64,000 nucleotides of DNA from Gemmatimonadota bacterium (lineage in GTDB: Bacteria; Gemmatimonadota; Gemmatimonadetes; Longimicrobiales; Gaopeijiaceae): assembly GCA_021295815.1 (NCBI GenBank), contig JAGWBQ010000002.1, positions 155,831-219,830 of the forward strand, read 5' to 3'. Shown piece after piece: positions 27,589-35,597 of the stretch. The notes under the pieces are model-generated. The model was not told the DNA's origin and made no database searches. It saw only the letters and a list, made by a program, of their open reading frames with translations. Made by a program: the position numbers and the translations under genes. How positions within the stretch are numbered: the stretch's first letter is position 1; every line of letters starts with the position of its first letter.

Positions 27589-28173
27589 CTATCGGTCATA
27601 GGAGAAACGTCTTTCGGGAGGGAGGAACTCTCGGTAGTCCAGGAAATTACCTTTCTCCCGCTCTCCATCGAGCCACTCGGGAAAGCCGGACTCGCACAGG
27701 CCTCCGGAAGAGCTCTGCTCGGCTGCGGCGCGGGTCGCGATCAGGTCGGCGTAGGTGTTCTCCGGATGCCCGTCGTGACCGCGTACCCACTGTACGCCGA
27801 CGCGGCGCAGCGTCAGGATACTGTCGAGCTCGCGCCAGAGATCCAGGTTTTCGATAGGCCCTTTCTTGCGCCTCCAGCCCCGCCTTTTCCAGCCGGGCAA
27901 CCAATCCTTCACTCCCTTGGCCAGATAGACGCTGTCGGTGATCAGGAGGGCGGGACGCGACCCACGCAGCGGACCCAGAGTCTCGATAGCCGACCGGAGC
28001 GCCATGCGGTTGTTGGTGGTATCGGGTTCCGAAATCCAGAGATCCCGTCGCTTCCACTCACCGTCGTGCCACGCCTCGACGAGTCCACCCGCGCCGCCCG
28101 GACGCGCTCGGTCCCTGAACTGGTTCCCCAGGCAGGATTCGTCGACGTGGATGTACACGGGCGATCCCGCCAA
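27589..28173 (-). CDS. RNase H-fold protein with altered catalytic residues
   Basis: A 194-residue ribonuclease HI-like protein. Aligned by eye to E. coli RNase HI, Asp10 is Asp11 (in HVDESCLGN), Asp70 is Asp80 (LITDSVYL), His124 is His133 and Asp134 is Asp143 ([15 protein letters not shown]). The fourth carboxylate, Glu48 in NNRMEL, is Ala58 in [11 protein letters not shown], and the usual Gly after the first Asp is Glu12. Either Glu12 substitutes or activity is changed. The TTG start is well supported by AAAGGAGG six to seven bases upstream. It is read divergently from dcd, with 264 nt between them. Confidence 0.85.
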   Translation of the reverse strand: MAGSPVYIHVDESCLGNQFRDRARPGGAGGLVEAWHDGEWKRRDLWISEPDTTNNRMALRSAIETLGPLRGSRPALLITDSVYLAKGVKDWLPGWKRRGWRRKKGPIENLDLWRELDSILTLRRVGVQWVRGHDGHPENTYADLIATRAAAEQSSSGGLCESGFPEWLDGEREKGNFLDYREFLPPERRFSYDR

Positions 28174-28183
28174 ATGTCGCCTC

Positions 28184-28218
28184 CTTTGTCGAAGTCACTC
28201 ATGGGCTTTGTCGAAGTC
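28184..28218. repeat. Two 13-nt direct repeats 22 bp apart upstream of the RNase H-like gene
   Basis: CTTTGTCGAAGTC occurs at 28184-28196 and 28206-28218. The spacing of 22 bp is about two helical turns. The first copy abuts the ribosome binding site of the minus-strand RNase H-like gene. It could be a tandem operator or chance. The rest of the 28174-28437 region holds no gene. Confidence 0.5.
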
Positions 28219-28361
28219 GCAACGGGGTGGAAGTTAGACCGACTTCCGCCGAACGGGCAAGCGAGGGCGCACCGGAACGCGAGGTTCCGGAGTCCGCGCT
28301 CGAAGTTAGCGCGCGATGCCCACCGAATTCCGGCCATATGGCGGCCGGCTCCGCGCGGCGC

Positions 28362-28369
28362 TAGATTGC
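28362..28369 (+). promoter_or_regulatory. TAGATTGC, candidate -10/-7 element upstream of dcd
   Basis: A TAGATT motif 68 nt before the dcd ATG, in the divergent gap. The same core occurs upstream of the ECF sigma gene (18427) and the yceD-like gene (53876). No good -35 partner is visible. Confidence 0.25.
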
Positions 28370-28437
28370 CTAACCCCGCTCCCGAAGCCAGGTGGCGCCG
28401 TTCCGCCCTCTCTCCCACTCCCAACCCACGCCACCCG

Positions 28438-28992
28438 ATGCCCGTCAGGAGCGACCGCTGGATTCGCCGGATGTGCGAAGAGACGAGGATGATCGAGCCC
28501 TTCGTTCCCCATCAGGTGCGCGAAGGTCAGATCTCGTACGGCCTGTCCTCCTTCGGATACGACGTTCGCGTGGCCTGCGAGTACAAGGTCTTCACCAACG
28601 TGCACAGCCACGTGGTCGATCCGAAGGACTTCAATCAGGGATCGTTCGTGGACCTGGAAGGAGACCATTGCACCATCCCCCCCAACTCCTTCGCGCTGGC
28701 CCGAACAGAGGAGTACTTCCGCATCCCGCGCGACGTTCTCGTGATCTGCGTGGGAAAGTCCACCTACGCCCGCTGCGGTCTGATAGTGAACGTGACGCCG
28801 CTGGAACCCACGTGGGAAGGGCACCTCACGCTGGAGATCTCCAACACCACGCCCCTGCCCGCGAAGATTTACGGTGGCGAAGGGATCGCGCAGCTAGTAT
28901 TCTTCGCAGGCGATGAAGAACCGGAGGTCGCCTATTCCGACCGACAAGGCAAGTATCAGAAACAGCGCGGCGTGACCCTGCCCAGGATGTAG
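28438..28992 (+). CDS. dcd: dCTP deaminase
   Basis: Deaminates dCTP to dUTP to feed dTTP synthesis. The 184-residue product has RDNA-free trimeric dUTPase-like features: [38 protein letters not shown] and the catalytic glutamate in [16 protein letters not shown]. Length and motifs match the 184-residue class common outside enterobacteria. Whether it is also a dUTPase cannot be told. The ATG at 28438 is the only start near the family N-terminus, and no Shine-Dalgarno is clear. An HU-like gene follows 9 nt after the stop. Confidence 0.95.
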   Translation: MPVRSDRWIRRMCEETRMIEPFVPHQVREGQISYGLSSFGYDVRVACEYKVFTNVHSHVVDPKDFNQGSFVDLEGDHCTIPPNSFALARTEEYFRIPRDVLVICVGKSTYARCGLIVNVTPLEPTWEGHLTLEISNTTPLPAKIYGGEGIAQLVFFAGDEEPEVAYSDRQGKYQKQRGVTLPRM

Positions 28993-29001
28993 GAGGAAAA
29001 T

Positions 29002-29301
29002 CTGATCAGAGCGGATATCGTCGACGAGGTCAAGCGCCTGATGGGACCGGTGCTTTCCCGCAGGGAGAGCTCCGAGATCGTCCAGGCCTGTCTCTTTTCG
29101 ATCAAGCGGGCGCTCGCCTCCGGAGAACGGGTCGAGCTCAGGGGGTTCGGCGTGTTCGAGGTGGTGGATCGACAGCCGCGAACGGGGCGCAACCCGAATA
29201 CCGGAGAGAAGGTGCCGGTGCCCGCCACGAAGGTCGTCCGGTTCAGGCCTTCGAAGGACATGCGCGCCCTCGTCAAGGAGCTCGCGTCCGAGGAACAGTG
29301 A
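29002..29301 (+). CDS. HU/IHF-family DNA-binding protein with a probable CTG start
   Basis: A 99-residue histone-like protein that bends DNA and helps organise the nucleoid. The family core is RVELRGFGVFEVVDRQPRTG, with the beta-arm RNPNTGEKVPVPA and the final KVVRFRPSKDMR. A strict ATG would start at 29041 and would delete helix 1. Translation from CTG at 29002 gives the expected helix (IRADIVDEVKRLMG) and has a perfect AGGAGG five bases upstream (28991-28996), so CTG is preferred. It directly follows dcd. Confidence 0.88.
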   Translation: MIRADIVDEVKRLMGPVLSRRESSEIVQACLFSIKRALASGERVELRGFGVFEVVDRQPRTGRNPNTGEKVPVPATKVVRFRPSKDMRALVKELASEEQ

Positions 29302-29367
29302 CGGCGACTCGGACAGACCGGTCCGGATCGGCCTAACGAAAAGCGGGCCTCGGCGGTCTGGATATCA

Positions 29368-29931
29368 GTGAAAGACCTTCCAAGGCCGGGAGTCGATCCG
29401 ACCGACGACGATCTCGTCCGAGAGAGCCGCGCAGGAAACGGATCGGCGTTCGGACTGCTGGTGGAGAGACACCATGGCGCCGCCTTCTCGCTCGCCGTAT
29501 CCATCCTTCGCGACCATCACCGGGCCGAGGACGCCGTCCAGGACGCCTTCGTCAGGGCCTGGAGAGCGATTTCCAGATTTCGAGGCAGCTCTACCTTTCG
29601 CACCTGGCTCCTCGTCATCGTGGCCAACACCGCCCGGGCGGAACTGGGCAAGGTCAAAGCGAAACGGGAGATCGCGATGGACGTCATCGAATCGACGCCG
29701 AGCTCCGAACCCGACCCGGAACGGCAGGCCGTGGTGAGTAGCGAAGCGGCGAAGGCCAGGACCTTCCTCGCCGCCCTTCCCGAAAAACAAAGAATCGCGG
29801 TGACTCTTCGCGTCGAGACCGGACTTAGCTTCCGTGAGATCGGAAAGATCGCGGGCTCGAGCGAGGGGTCGGCCCGCGTGAACTACTTCTACGGCATTCG
29901 CAAGCTTCGTGAAGCCATGGCGGAGAGTTAG
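29368..29931 (+). CDS. ECF-type RNA polymerase sigma factor (second)
   Basis: A 187-residue sigma factor of the RpoE/ECF type. Region 2 covers about 21-90 (ERHHGAAFSLAVSIL; HHRAEDAVQDAFVRAWRAI; FRTWLLVIVANTARAEL). Region 4 covers about 128-180 (LPEKQRIAVTLRVETGLSF; IAGSSEGSARVNYFYGIRKL). GTG start. It is followed after 79 nt by a zinc-type anti-sigma gene and a Spy-like periplasmic protein, so the operon probably answers envelope stress or metals. It is a separate system from the sigma factor at 18484. Confidence 0.94.
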   Translation: MKDLPRPGVDPTDDDLVRESRAGNGSAFGLLVERHHGAAFSLAVSILRDHHRAEDAVQDAFVRAWRAISRFRGSSTFRTWLLVIVANTARAELGKVKAKREIAMDVIESTPSSEPDPERQAVVSSEAAKARTFLAALPEKQRIAVTLRVETGLSFREIGKIAGSSEGSARVNYFYGIRKLREAMAES

Positions 29932-29935
29932 CGGC

Positions 29936-29954
29936 CCGTGGACAAAGCCTCCCA
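29936..29954. repeat. 19-nt sequence also present inverted at 3253-3271
   Basis: CCGTGGACAAAGCCTCCCA sits just after the second ECF sigma stop. Its exact reverse complement lies upstream of ybdK. Shorter related forms (CCGTGGACAA, CCGTGGACGAA) follow stop codons at 20753 and 59882. Confidence 0.7.
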
Positions 29955-30010
29955 TTCGCCTCAGGATGCCAAGTGAACATAGGAAAGCTCGTCGGAAAGG
30001 AGGGAAATCC

Positions 30011-30586
30011 ATGAATACGAGCCTCGAAACCCGTGCGTCATGCGAGAGCGTTCGCCTTCTGATCCCCGACGCGGTGGCGGGACGCGGAAGCGACGATCTC
30101 GTGGTCGCCCACGTCGGGGGATGCGCGGACTGCCGTGCCGAGATGGAGCTCGTGGAACACCTCTGGCGAAGCCGCCCGCCGGCCCCCAAGGAACTCGCCG
30201 ACTCCACGAGAGCCGTGCTCGCCGACCTGATGTCGACGGGGGAAGCCGGAAGCGAGGCCGACTCCCGCGTCATCCGTCGGCCGGTCGCCACCCGCCTGTG
30301 CCGCAGCGGGCGATCGAGCGGTCGTCCAGGCCGCAGGTTGTCCGCGACGTCGTGGAAAGCGGCCGCAGCGATCGCCGCGCTCGCGCTCGGCATCGGCTAC
30401 CTCGGCAACGTTCTCGACGCCGGAGAGCTGCCGTCCTACGCCTTCGAGCTTCCCGACGAGCTCTCCATCTGGATGGCGGCGGACGGGATGATAGCGGGCG
30501 AACCCGCGTTCGTTTCCCTCTCCGAGGAGGATATCGAAGTGATCATCGAAGAGCTCGACATCCTGCTTGACGGGGAGGGTGAGTGA
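30011..30586 (+). CDS. Zinc-type anti-sigma factor, single-pass membrane protein
   Basis: 191 residues. The N-terminal cytoplasmic domain has Cys12 and the motif H-x3-C-x2-C (HVGGCADC), the hallmark of ZAS anti-sigma factors that hold an ECF sigma factor. A membrane segment is visible near 117-136 (WKAAAAIAALALGIGYLGNV), and an acidic periplasmic tail follows (SEEDIEVIIEELDILL). The ATG at 30011 has AAAGGAGG upstream, making it clearly preferable to the longer frame from 29909. It overlaps the next gene as GTGA. Confidence 0.9.
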   Translation: MNTSLETRASCESVRLLIPDAVAGRGSDDLVVAHVGGCADCRAEMELVEHLWRSRPPAPKELADSTRAVLADLMSTGEAGSEADSRVIRRPVATRLCRSGRSSGRPGRRLSATSWKAAAAIAALALGIGYLGNVLDAGELPSYAFELPDELSIWMAADGMIAGEPAFVSLSEEDIEVIIEELDILLDGEGE

Positions 30587-31227
30587 CCAGGGCGAGGCTG
30601 GTTCCGGTCCCGGTCGCCGCCAGGCTGGCTCTTCTACTGCTCCTCCCGGCTCTCGGTCTGCCGGCCGAGGTCGAGGCGCAACGCCGGCCGACGCGAGGCG
30701 GTCCGCCGACCGAGATGTCGCGCATGGAGAAGGCGCTCCGAGCCCGGTTCGCGGAGCGGGTCAGGCGGGAGCTCGGTCTCTCGGACGCCCAACACGAAGA
30801 GCTGGAGGAAGTGGCTCGCGAGTACTGGTCGGCGCGCGCCGAGCTGGCGGAGCATATCCGGGAGAGTCGCGCACGGACGGAAGAGCAGGCCGCCGATCTC
30901 GAGGCGGACGAGGCGCTGACCCTTCTTGGAGAGCTAATCCGCCTGCGCATGGAGGAGATCGAGCTGATGAGGGCCGAACAGGAAAGGCTCCTCGAATTTC
31001 TGACACCGGTGCAGGTGCTGCGCCTGATGGTCCTCAGAGAAGAGCTCGGCGCCAGGATTCGCAGACTCGGAAGGCGAGAACCCGGAGAATCGCCTCGGAC
31101 CGGAGAGTCGCACGAGCTGCCTGCGGGAATCGGTCGGCGCCCCGCGCATCGACCGACGCAGTCCGACCGGAGCGGCGCTCGTACCGACCTTCCGATTGAC
31201 GAAACTGGCCGCTTAGGACAGGTTTAG
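30583..31227 (+). CDS. Spy/CpxP-like periplasmic protein
   Basis: 214 residues with a signal peptide (ARLALLLLLPALGLPAEVEAQ). A long charged helical region follows, about 45-160, containing LGLSDAQHEELEEVAREYW and the LTxxQ-like LTPVQVLRLMVLREEL typical of Spy/CpxP/ZraP periplasmic stress proteins. The Arg/Gly/Ser-rich C-terminal 45 residues look disordered. It starts with GTG overlapping the anti-sigma stop. Proteins of this class bind metals or act as chaperones and often tune the envelope stress response. Here it probably feeds back on the sigma/anti-sigma pair, which is inference from context. Confidence 0.75.
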   Translation: MTRARLVPVPVAARLALLLLLPALGLPAEVEAQRRPTRGGPPTEMSRMEKALRARFAERVRRELGLSDAQHEELEEVAREYWSARAELAEHIRESRARTEEQAADLEADEALTLLGELIRLRMEEIELMRAEQERLLEFLTPVQVLRLMVLREELGARIRRLGRREPGESPRTGESHELPAGIGRRPAHRPTQSDRSGARTDLPIDETGRLGQV

Positions 31228-31272
31228 GGCGCGACCTCTCCTTCATCGCGATCCCCTCGGCGTCCGGCCACC

Positions 31273-31524
31273 ATGAAGCTTCACGTCAACACCCTCTTCT
31301 TCGCCGCCTACCGGGACCTCCTCGGTACCGAAAGGCTGGAAGTAGGATTGGAGGAAGGCGCGACCGTCGCCGATCTGGTCGCGTCGCTGCGGGGTAGGGG
31401 AAAGCCCTACAGCGCCCTCCCCTCTCGTCCCGCCGTCGCCGTGAACCTCGCTTACGCCGCTCCGGGTCAAGCGCTCGCGGACGGCGACGAGGTCGCATTC
31501 ATTCCTCCAGTTGCCGGAGGATGA
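31273..31524 (+). CDS. moaD: Molybdopterin synthase sulfur-carrier subunit MoaD
   Basis: The 83-residue ubiquitin-fold sulfur carrier of molybdopterin synthase. It ends in VAGG, the Gly-Gly tail that receives sulfur and inserts into MoaE. VNLAYAAPGQALADGDEVAF is a family core. The ATG at 31273 follows the Spy-like gene by 45 nt. The stop overlaps moaE (ATGA). Confidence 0.94.
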   Translation: MKLHVNTLFFAAYRDLLGTERLEVGLEEGATVADLVASLRGRGKPYSALPSRPAVAVNLAYAAPGQALADGDEVAFIPPVAGG

Positions 31525-32012
31525 CGCTCGCCGCCGGCCGGACCGCCTCAGAGGCGTCCTCCTTCGCCGAGGTCACCGACCTTCCCCTGGATCCCTCAGC
31601 GCTCCTCTCCCAGGTCGGATCGGACACCGACGGCGCCCGGATCCTTTTTGTGGGTGTGGTCCGAAACCACGCGGACGGACGGTCCGTCGACGGCGTGACC
31701 TACGAGGCCTACCGCGACATGGCGGAGCGCGTGCTACACGAGATCGTCTCCGAAACCGCTCGTGAGCTCGGTCGCGGTTGCGTCGCCGCGCAGCACAGGA
31801 CCGGATCGCTTCGCGTAGGCGAGGCCAGCGTCGCCATCGCGGTCTCGTCTCCGCATCGGGCCGAGGCCTACCGTGCCTCCCGTCGAGTGATCGAAGAGAT
31901 CAAGATCCGTCTGCCGATGTGGAAGCACGAGAGCTACGTGGACGGCTCCCGGGAGTGGGTGAGGGGCGAGCGGCCCGAAGCTCCGTCCTCCGCAGACGAG
32001 GTCGGCCCGTGA
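31521..32012 (+). CDS. moaE: Molybdopterin synthase catalytic subunit MoaE
   Basis: Transfers sulfur from MoaD to cyclic pyranopterin monophosphate to make molybdopterin. The 163-residue product has GVVRNHADGRSVDGVTYEAY, HRTGSLRVGE and the catalytic lysine region IKIRLPMWKHESYVDGSREW. N- and C-terminal extensions are short. It overlaps both moaD (ATGA) and moaA (GTGA). Confidence 0.95.
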   Translation: MTLAAGRTASEASSFAEVTDLPLDPSALLSQVGSDTDGARILFVGVVRNHADGRSVDGVTYEAYRDMAERVLHEIVSETARELGRGCVAAQHRTGSLRVGEASVAIAVSSPHRAEAYRASRRVIEEIKIRLPMWKHESYVDGSREWVRGERPEAPSSADEVGP

Positions 32013-32989
32013 AGGATCGTTTCGGACGTCGCGTCGAATATCTCAGGATATCGGTCACCGACAAGTGCAACCTGCGCTGCGTCTACTGTATGCCCGAAGA
32101 GGGCCTGCCCTGGCTCAAGCGCGACGAGATACTCAGCTACGAGGAGATCTTCGAGATCGCCCGCGTCATGGCCGGCATGGGGCTTCGCCGTCTGCGGATC
32201 ACCGGCGGAGAACCTCTGGTGCGCCGCGACCTGCCTCGCCTCGTCGCCGCACTCCGCCGAATTCCGGAGATCGACGACATCTCGCTCTCCACGAACGCGG
32301 TGTTGCTCGCGGACGTCGCCGACGAGCTGCGGAGCTCCGGCGTCCAGCGAGTCAACATTTCTCTCGACTCGCTTCGTCCCGAACGCGTGGACGCGATATC
32401 GCGACGGACCGGCTCCTGGCGGAAGATCATGAACGGGCTGAGGGCGGCGGAGGAGGTCGGCTTCAGCCCGATCAAGATCAACGTCGTGCTCATCAAAGGT
32501 CGGAACGACGACGAAATCGAGGACTTCGCCGAGATCACGCGGGAACGCCCCTGGCACGTCCGCTTCATCGAACTTATGCCCACTGGCGCCAACCTCGATC
32601 TGAGCGCCAACTCGTACGTCTCCTGCCGCGAGGCTCTGCGACGGGTGAGGGCGTTGGGCGAGATCGAACCCTCACCCGGTCCCAAGGGTAACGGTCCGGC
32701 CACCTACTTCCGCTTCCCCCGCGCACCGGGATCGGTCGGGGTCATCACCCCGATGAGCCACAACTACTGCGACCGCTGCAACCGCATGAGGCTCACCGCA
32801 GCGGGTCAGCTCCGCCCCTGCCTCTTCGGAGAGATCGAGACCAATCTGCGCGATCCGCTCCGGGCGGGGGAGGACATTCGACCCCTGATCGAGGACACCC
32901 TGCGCATCAAGCCCGAGCGCCACTACCTGATGCAGGGCAGCGCGGTCGGTTCGGGAGGGCTGGTGGCTCTCTCGCAGACCGGCGGATAA
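32009..32989 (+). CDS. moaA: GTP 3',8-cyclase MoaA
   Basis: A radical-SAM enzyme that starts molybdenum cofactor synthesis by converting GTP to 3',8-cyclo-7,8-dihydro-GTP. The N-terminal cluster motif C-x3-C-x2-C is at Cys20, Cys24 and Cys27. The C-terminal second Fe-S cluster is in NYCDRCNRMRLTAAGQLRPC. RITGGEPLVRRDL is the SAM-binding GGEP. The 326-residue length is normal. MoaC and later-step genes are not in the window. The C-terminus ends in GSGGLVALSQTGG, so the GG tail needed for MoaC cleavage chemistry is present. Confidence 0.96.
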   Translation: MKDRFGRRVEYLRISVTDKCNLRCVYCMPEEGLPWLKRDEILSYEEIFEIARVMAGMGLRRLRITGGEPLVRRDLPRLVAALRRIPEIDDISLSTNAVLLADVADELRSSGVQRVNISLDSLRPERVDAISRRTGSWRKIMNGLRAAEEVGFSPIKINVVLIKGRNDDEIEDFAEITRERPWHVRFIELMPTGANLDLSANSYVSCREALRRVRALGEIEPSPGPKGNGPATYFRFPRAPGSVGVITPMSHNYCDRCNRMRLTAAGQLRPCLFGEIETNLRDPLRAGEDIRPLIEDTLRIKPERHYLMQGSAVGSGGLVALSQTGG

Positions 32990-33017
32990 TCCACTCCAAC
33001 CCATCCGAACCCGCCAA

Positions 33018-33962
33018 ATGGCAAGCAAGATTTCCGTAGTCGGCGCCGGCCACGTCGGCGCCACTTGCTCCCAGCTCATCGCTCTCAAGGAGCTGGCCCG
33101 CGAGGTGATCCTCATCGACATCGCCGACGGCATCCCGCAGGGCAAGGGGCTGGATCAGTGGGAGAGCGCTCCCGTCGAAGGCTTCGACACCCGAGTGACG
33201 GGTGCCAACGACTACTCGCTCGCCGCCGATTCCGAGGTCTTCGTGGTCACCGCCGGCATCGCCCGCAAGCCGGGCATGAGCCGGGACGACCTCCTCAGGA
33301 CCAATGCGGGCGTTATCCGCTCGGTCACCTCGGAAATCCGCCGCGTCGCGCCCGAGTCCGTCATCGTGATGGTCACGAATCCGCTCGACGTCATGGCGCA
33401 GGTCGCGCTGGAAACCAGCGGCTTCCCCCGCGAGCGGGTGATCGGAATGGCCGGCGTGCTGGACACGGCGCGGTTCCGCTCCTTCATAGCTCTCGAACTC
33501 GACGTCTCGGTCGAAGACATCCAGGCGCTGGTGCTGGGAGGGCACGGCGACACGATGGTGCCGCTGGCCAGCTCGGTCTCGGTCGGCGGCGTTCCCCTTG
33601 CCCAACTGATGGACGCCGACACCATCGCCAGGCTGGTCGAACGCACGCGCAAGGGAGGCGGCGAGATTGTAGCCCACCTCAAGACCGGGAGCGCCTACTA
33701 CGCGCCCGCGGCCGCGGCCGTGCAGATGGTGGAAGCCGTCGTGCGCGACAAGAAGCGGCTGCTGCCGTGCGCCGCCTGGCTCGAGGGCGAATACGGCATG
33801 GAAGGTCTCTACCTCGGCGTGCCCTGCATTCTGGGGGAGGGCGGGCTCCGGCGGGTCGTCGAAGCGGAGCTGACTGCGGAGGAGCGCGCGGCTCTCGCCG
33901 AGAGCGCGGAGCACGTCAGGGCGACGGTGGCGGCCCTGCGCCGCACCGAGGATGCCGAGTAA
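33018..33962 (+). CDS. mdh: Malate dehydrogenase (LDH-like type)
   Basis: Interconverts malate and oxaloacetate with NAD. The 314-residue product has the Rossmann motif VGAGHVGATCSQLI, the mobile loop GIARKPGMSRDDLL, whose ARKPG rather than a glutamine-containing form marks malate over lactate, and catalytic His in LGGHGDTMVPL. The ATG lies 28 nt after moaA. The 3' end overlaps carA by 11 nt. With icd, sucCD and the E1/E2 genes it adds TCA steps to this window. Confidence 0.97.
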   Translation: MASKISVVGAGHVGATCSQLIALKELAREVILIDIADGIPQGKGLDQWESAPVEGFDTRVTGANDYSLAADSEVFVVTAGIARKPGMSRDDLLRTNAGVIRSVTSEIRRVAPESVIVMVTNPLDVMAQVALETSGFPRERVIGMAGVLDTARFRSFIALELDVSVEDIQALVLGGHGDTMVPLASSVSVGGVPLAQLMDADTIARLVERTRKGGGEIVAHLKTGSAYYAPAAAAVQMVEAVVRDKKRLLPCAAWLEGEYGMEGLYLGVPCILGEGGLRRVVEAELTAEERAALAESAEHVRATVAALRRTEDAE

Positions 33963-35157
33963 AGTGTCTACGCCCGCCTACCTCCTGCTGGAGGACGGGC
34001 GTCGCTTCGACGGACGAGCCCTCGGGGCGCTGGAAGCCTCGGAAAACGGGACGGAGGCGGTTCGCATCGCTCCCGGCGAGGTCATCTTCAACACCTGCAT
34101 GACCGGATACCAGGAGGTGCTGACCGACCCTTCCTACACCGGCCAGCTCGTGGTCATGACCTACCCGCTGATCGGCAACTACGGCGTGAACGGCGATGAC
34201 GCGGAGTCGAGTCGCGCCGCAGTCTCCGGTCTCATCGTTCGAGAGAGCTCCCGCCTCGCCTCGAACTGGCGCTCCCAGCGGACTCTCGACTCGTACCTGA
34301 AGGACGAGGGGGTCGCGGGGCTGACCGACGTCGACACCCGCGCGCTCACCCTCCACATCCGCTCGCGAGGGGCCATGCGCGGAGCCATCGCTTCGGCTTC
34401 GGTTCCCGAGCACGAGGCCATGGCGCACGTTCTCGCCACGCCGGTCATGGAGGGGCTCGACCTAGCCTGCGGGGTCTCCACCGAAGAGCCTTACCGCATG
34501 GCGCCCGACGCGGAAGCCTCGTATCGGGTCGTCGCCCTCGACTACGGAATGAAGCTCAACTCGGCACGGCTCCTCGTCGAACGGGACTGTTCGGTGTCGG
34601 TGGTGCCGGCCCGGAGCGGCGTCGAAGAGATACTTGAGATGGAACCCGACGGCGTGTTCTGCTCGAACGGCCCCGGCGACCCGGCGGCGGTGGAGGGTGC
34701 GGGCGAGACGATCCGCGCTCTCATCGAGCATGGAACGCCCACCCTGGGAATCTGCTTGGGCCACCAGTTGATCTGTTCGGCCTTCGGCGCCTCGACGTTC
34801 AAGATGCCGTTCGGCCACCACGGAGGAAACCATCCAGTGCGCAACCTCGAGCGCGACCACGTCGAGATCACCTCCCAGAACCACGGTTTCGCCGTGGCGT
34901 ACGAAGGCGAATCGGTGCCCGGCGCTCCGGAGCTGCGGGTCACGCACGTCAATCTCTACGACCGGACGCTCGAGGGAGTGGCGCACCGGGAGCTGCCGCT
35001 GATTTCGGTGCAGTACCATCCCGAAGCCGCGCCCGGACCACGCGACAGCAGCTACCTCTTCGACGACTTCGTGGGGCTCATGGCGGCGCGAACCGGTCCC
35101 CGGCGGGCGGGGAGCGACCCGTCGACGGCCCTTGCCCATACCCCCTCTTCCGGCTAG
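33952..35157 (+). CDS. carA: Carbamoyl-phosphate synthase small subunit (glutaminase)
   Basis: Hydrolyses glutamine and channels ammonia to CarB for pyrimidine and arginine synthesis. The 401-residue product has the N-terminal CPSase domain (FNTCMTGYQEVLTDPSYTGQ), the class-I amidotransferase nucleophile Cys in GICLGHQLICS near residue 265, and the His/Glu pair in QYHPEAAPGP. No carB lies next to it in this window. About 35 residues at the C-terminus are low-complexity and variable. The ATG at 33952 overlaps mdh. Confidence 0.96.
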   Translation: MPSKVSTPAYLLLEDGRRFDGRALGALEASENGTEAVRIAPGEVIFNTCMTGYQEVLTDPSYTGQLVVMTYPLIGNYGVNGDDAESSRAAVSGLIVRESSRLASNWRSQRTLDSYLKDEGVAGLTDVDTRALTLHIRSRGAMRGAIASASVPEHEAMAHVLATPVMEGLDLACGVSTEEPYRMAPDAEASYRVVALDYGMKLNSARLLVERDCSVSVVPARSGVEEILEMEPDGVFCSNGPGDPAAVEGAGETIRALIEHGTPTLGICLGHQLICSAFGASTFKMPFGHHGGNHPVRNLERDHVEITSQNHGFAVAYEGESVPGAPELRVTHVNLYDRTLEGVAHRELPLISVQYHPEAAPGPRDSSYLFDDFVGLMAARTGPRRAGSDPSTALAHTPSSG

Positions 35158-35240
35158 TTTTTCGACGCTCGGAAGGAGTCCGACGGGGTTGAAGGGATTC
35201 GGACTCATCTTCGCCTCATCGCTCCTTCAACCTCGCCCGG

Positions 35241-35597
35241 ATGCCGCGAGACTACCTCCCGGTTCTGATCCTCTTCGCCGTGTCGATGCTGAACGCGATC
35301 GGCATGGTCGCGGTCAGTCACCTCCTGAATCCGAAGAGGCATACCCCCCAGAAGCAAATGCCCTACGAGTCGGGCATGATCCCTCTCGGCAGCACGCGGC
35401 AACGCTTCTCGGTGAAGTTCTACATGGTGGCGATCTCGTTCATCGTCTTCGACCTGGAGACGATCTTTCTCTTGCCGTGGGCCGTCGAGATGCGGGACCT
35501 GGGTTGGGGACCGTTCATCGCGGTCCTCGTCTTCACAGCGGTGTTGGCGCTGGGTCTCGCCTATGAATGGCTCAAAGGAGGATTGGAGTGGGAGTGA
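35241..35597 (+). CDS. nuoA: NADH-quinone oxidoreductase subunit A
   Basis: The first gene of a complete 14-gene complex I operon, in canonical order. 118 residues with three membrane helices and the conserved segments [20 protein letters not shown] and [13 protein letters not shown] at the membrane-arm/quinone-site interface. The ATG follows the carA stop by 83 nt. A GGAAGGAGT run lies near 35170, too far upstream to be its ribosome binding site. The stop is within the overlapping nuoB start region. Confidence 0.96.
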   Translation: MPRDYLPVLILFAVSMLNAIGMVAVSHLLNPKRHTPQKQMPYESGMIPLGSTRQRFSVKFYMVAISFIVFDLETIFLLPWAVEMRDLGWGPFIAVLVFTAVLALGLAYEWLKGGLEWE

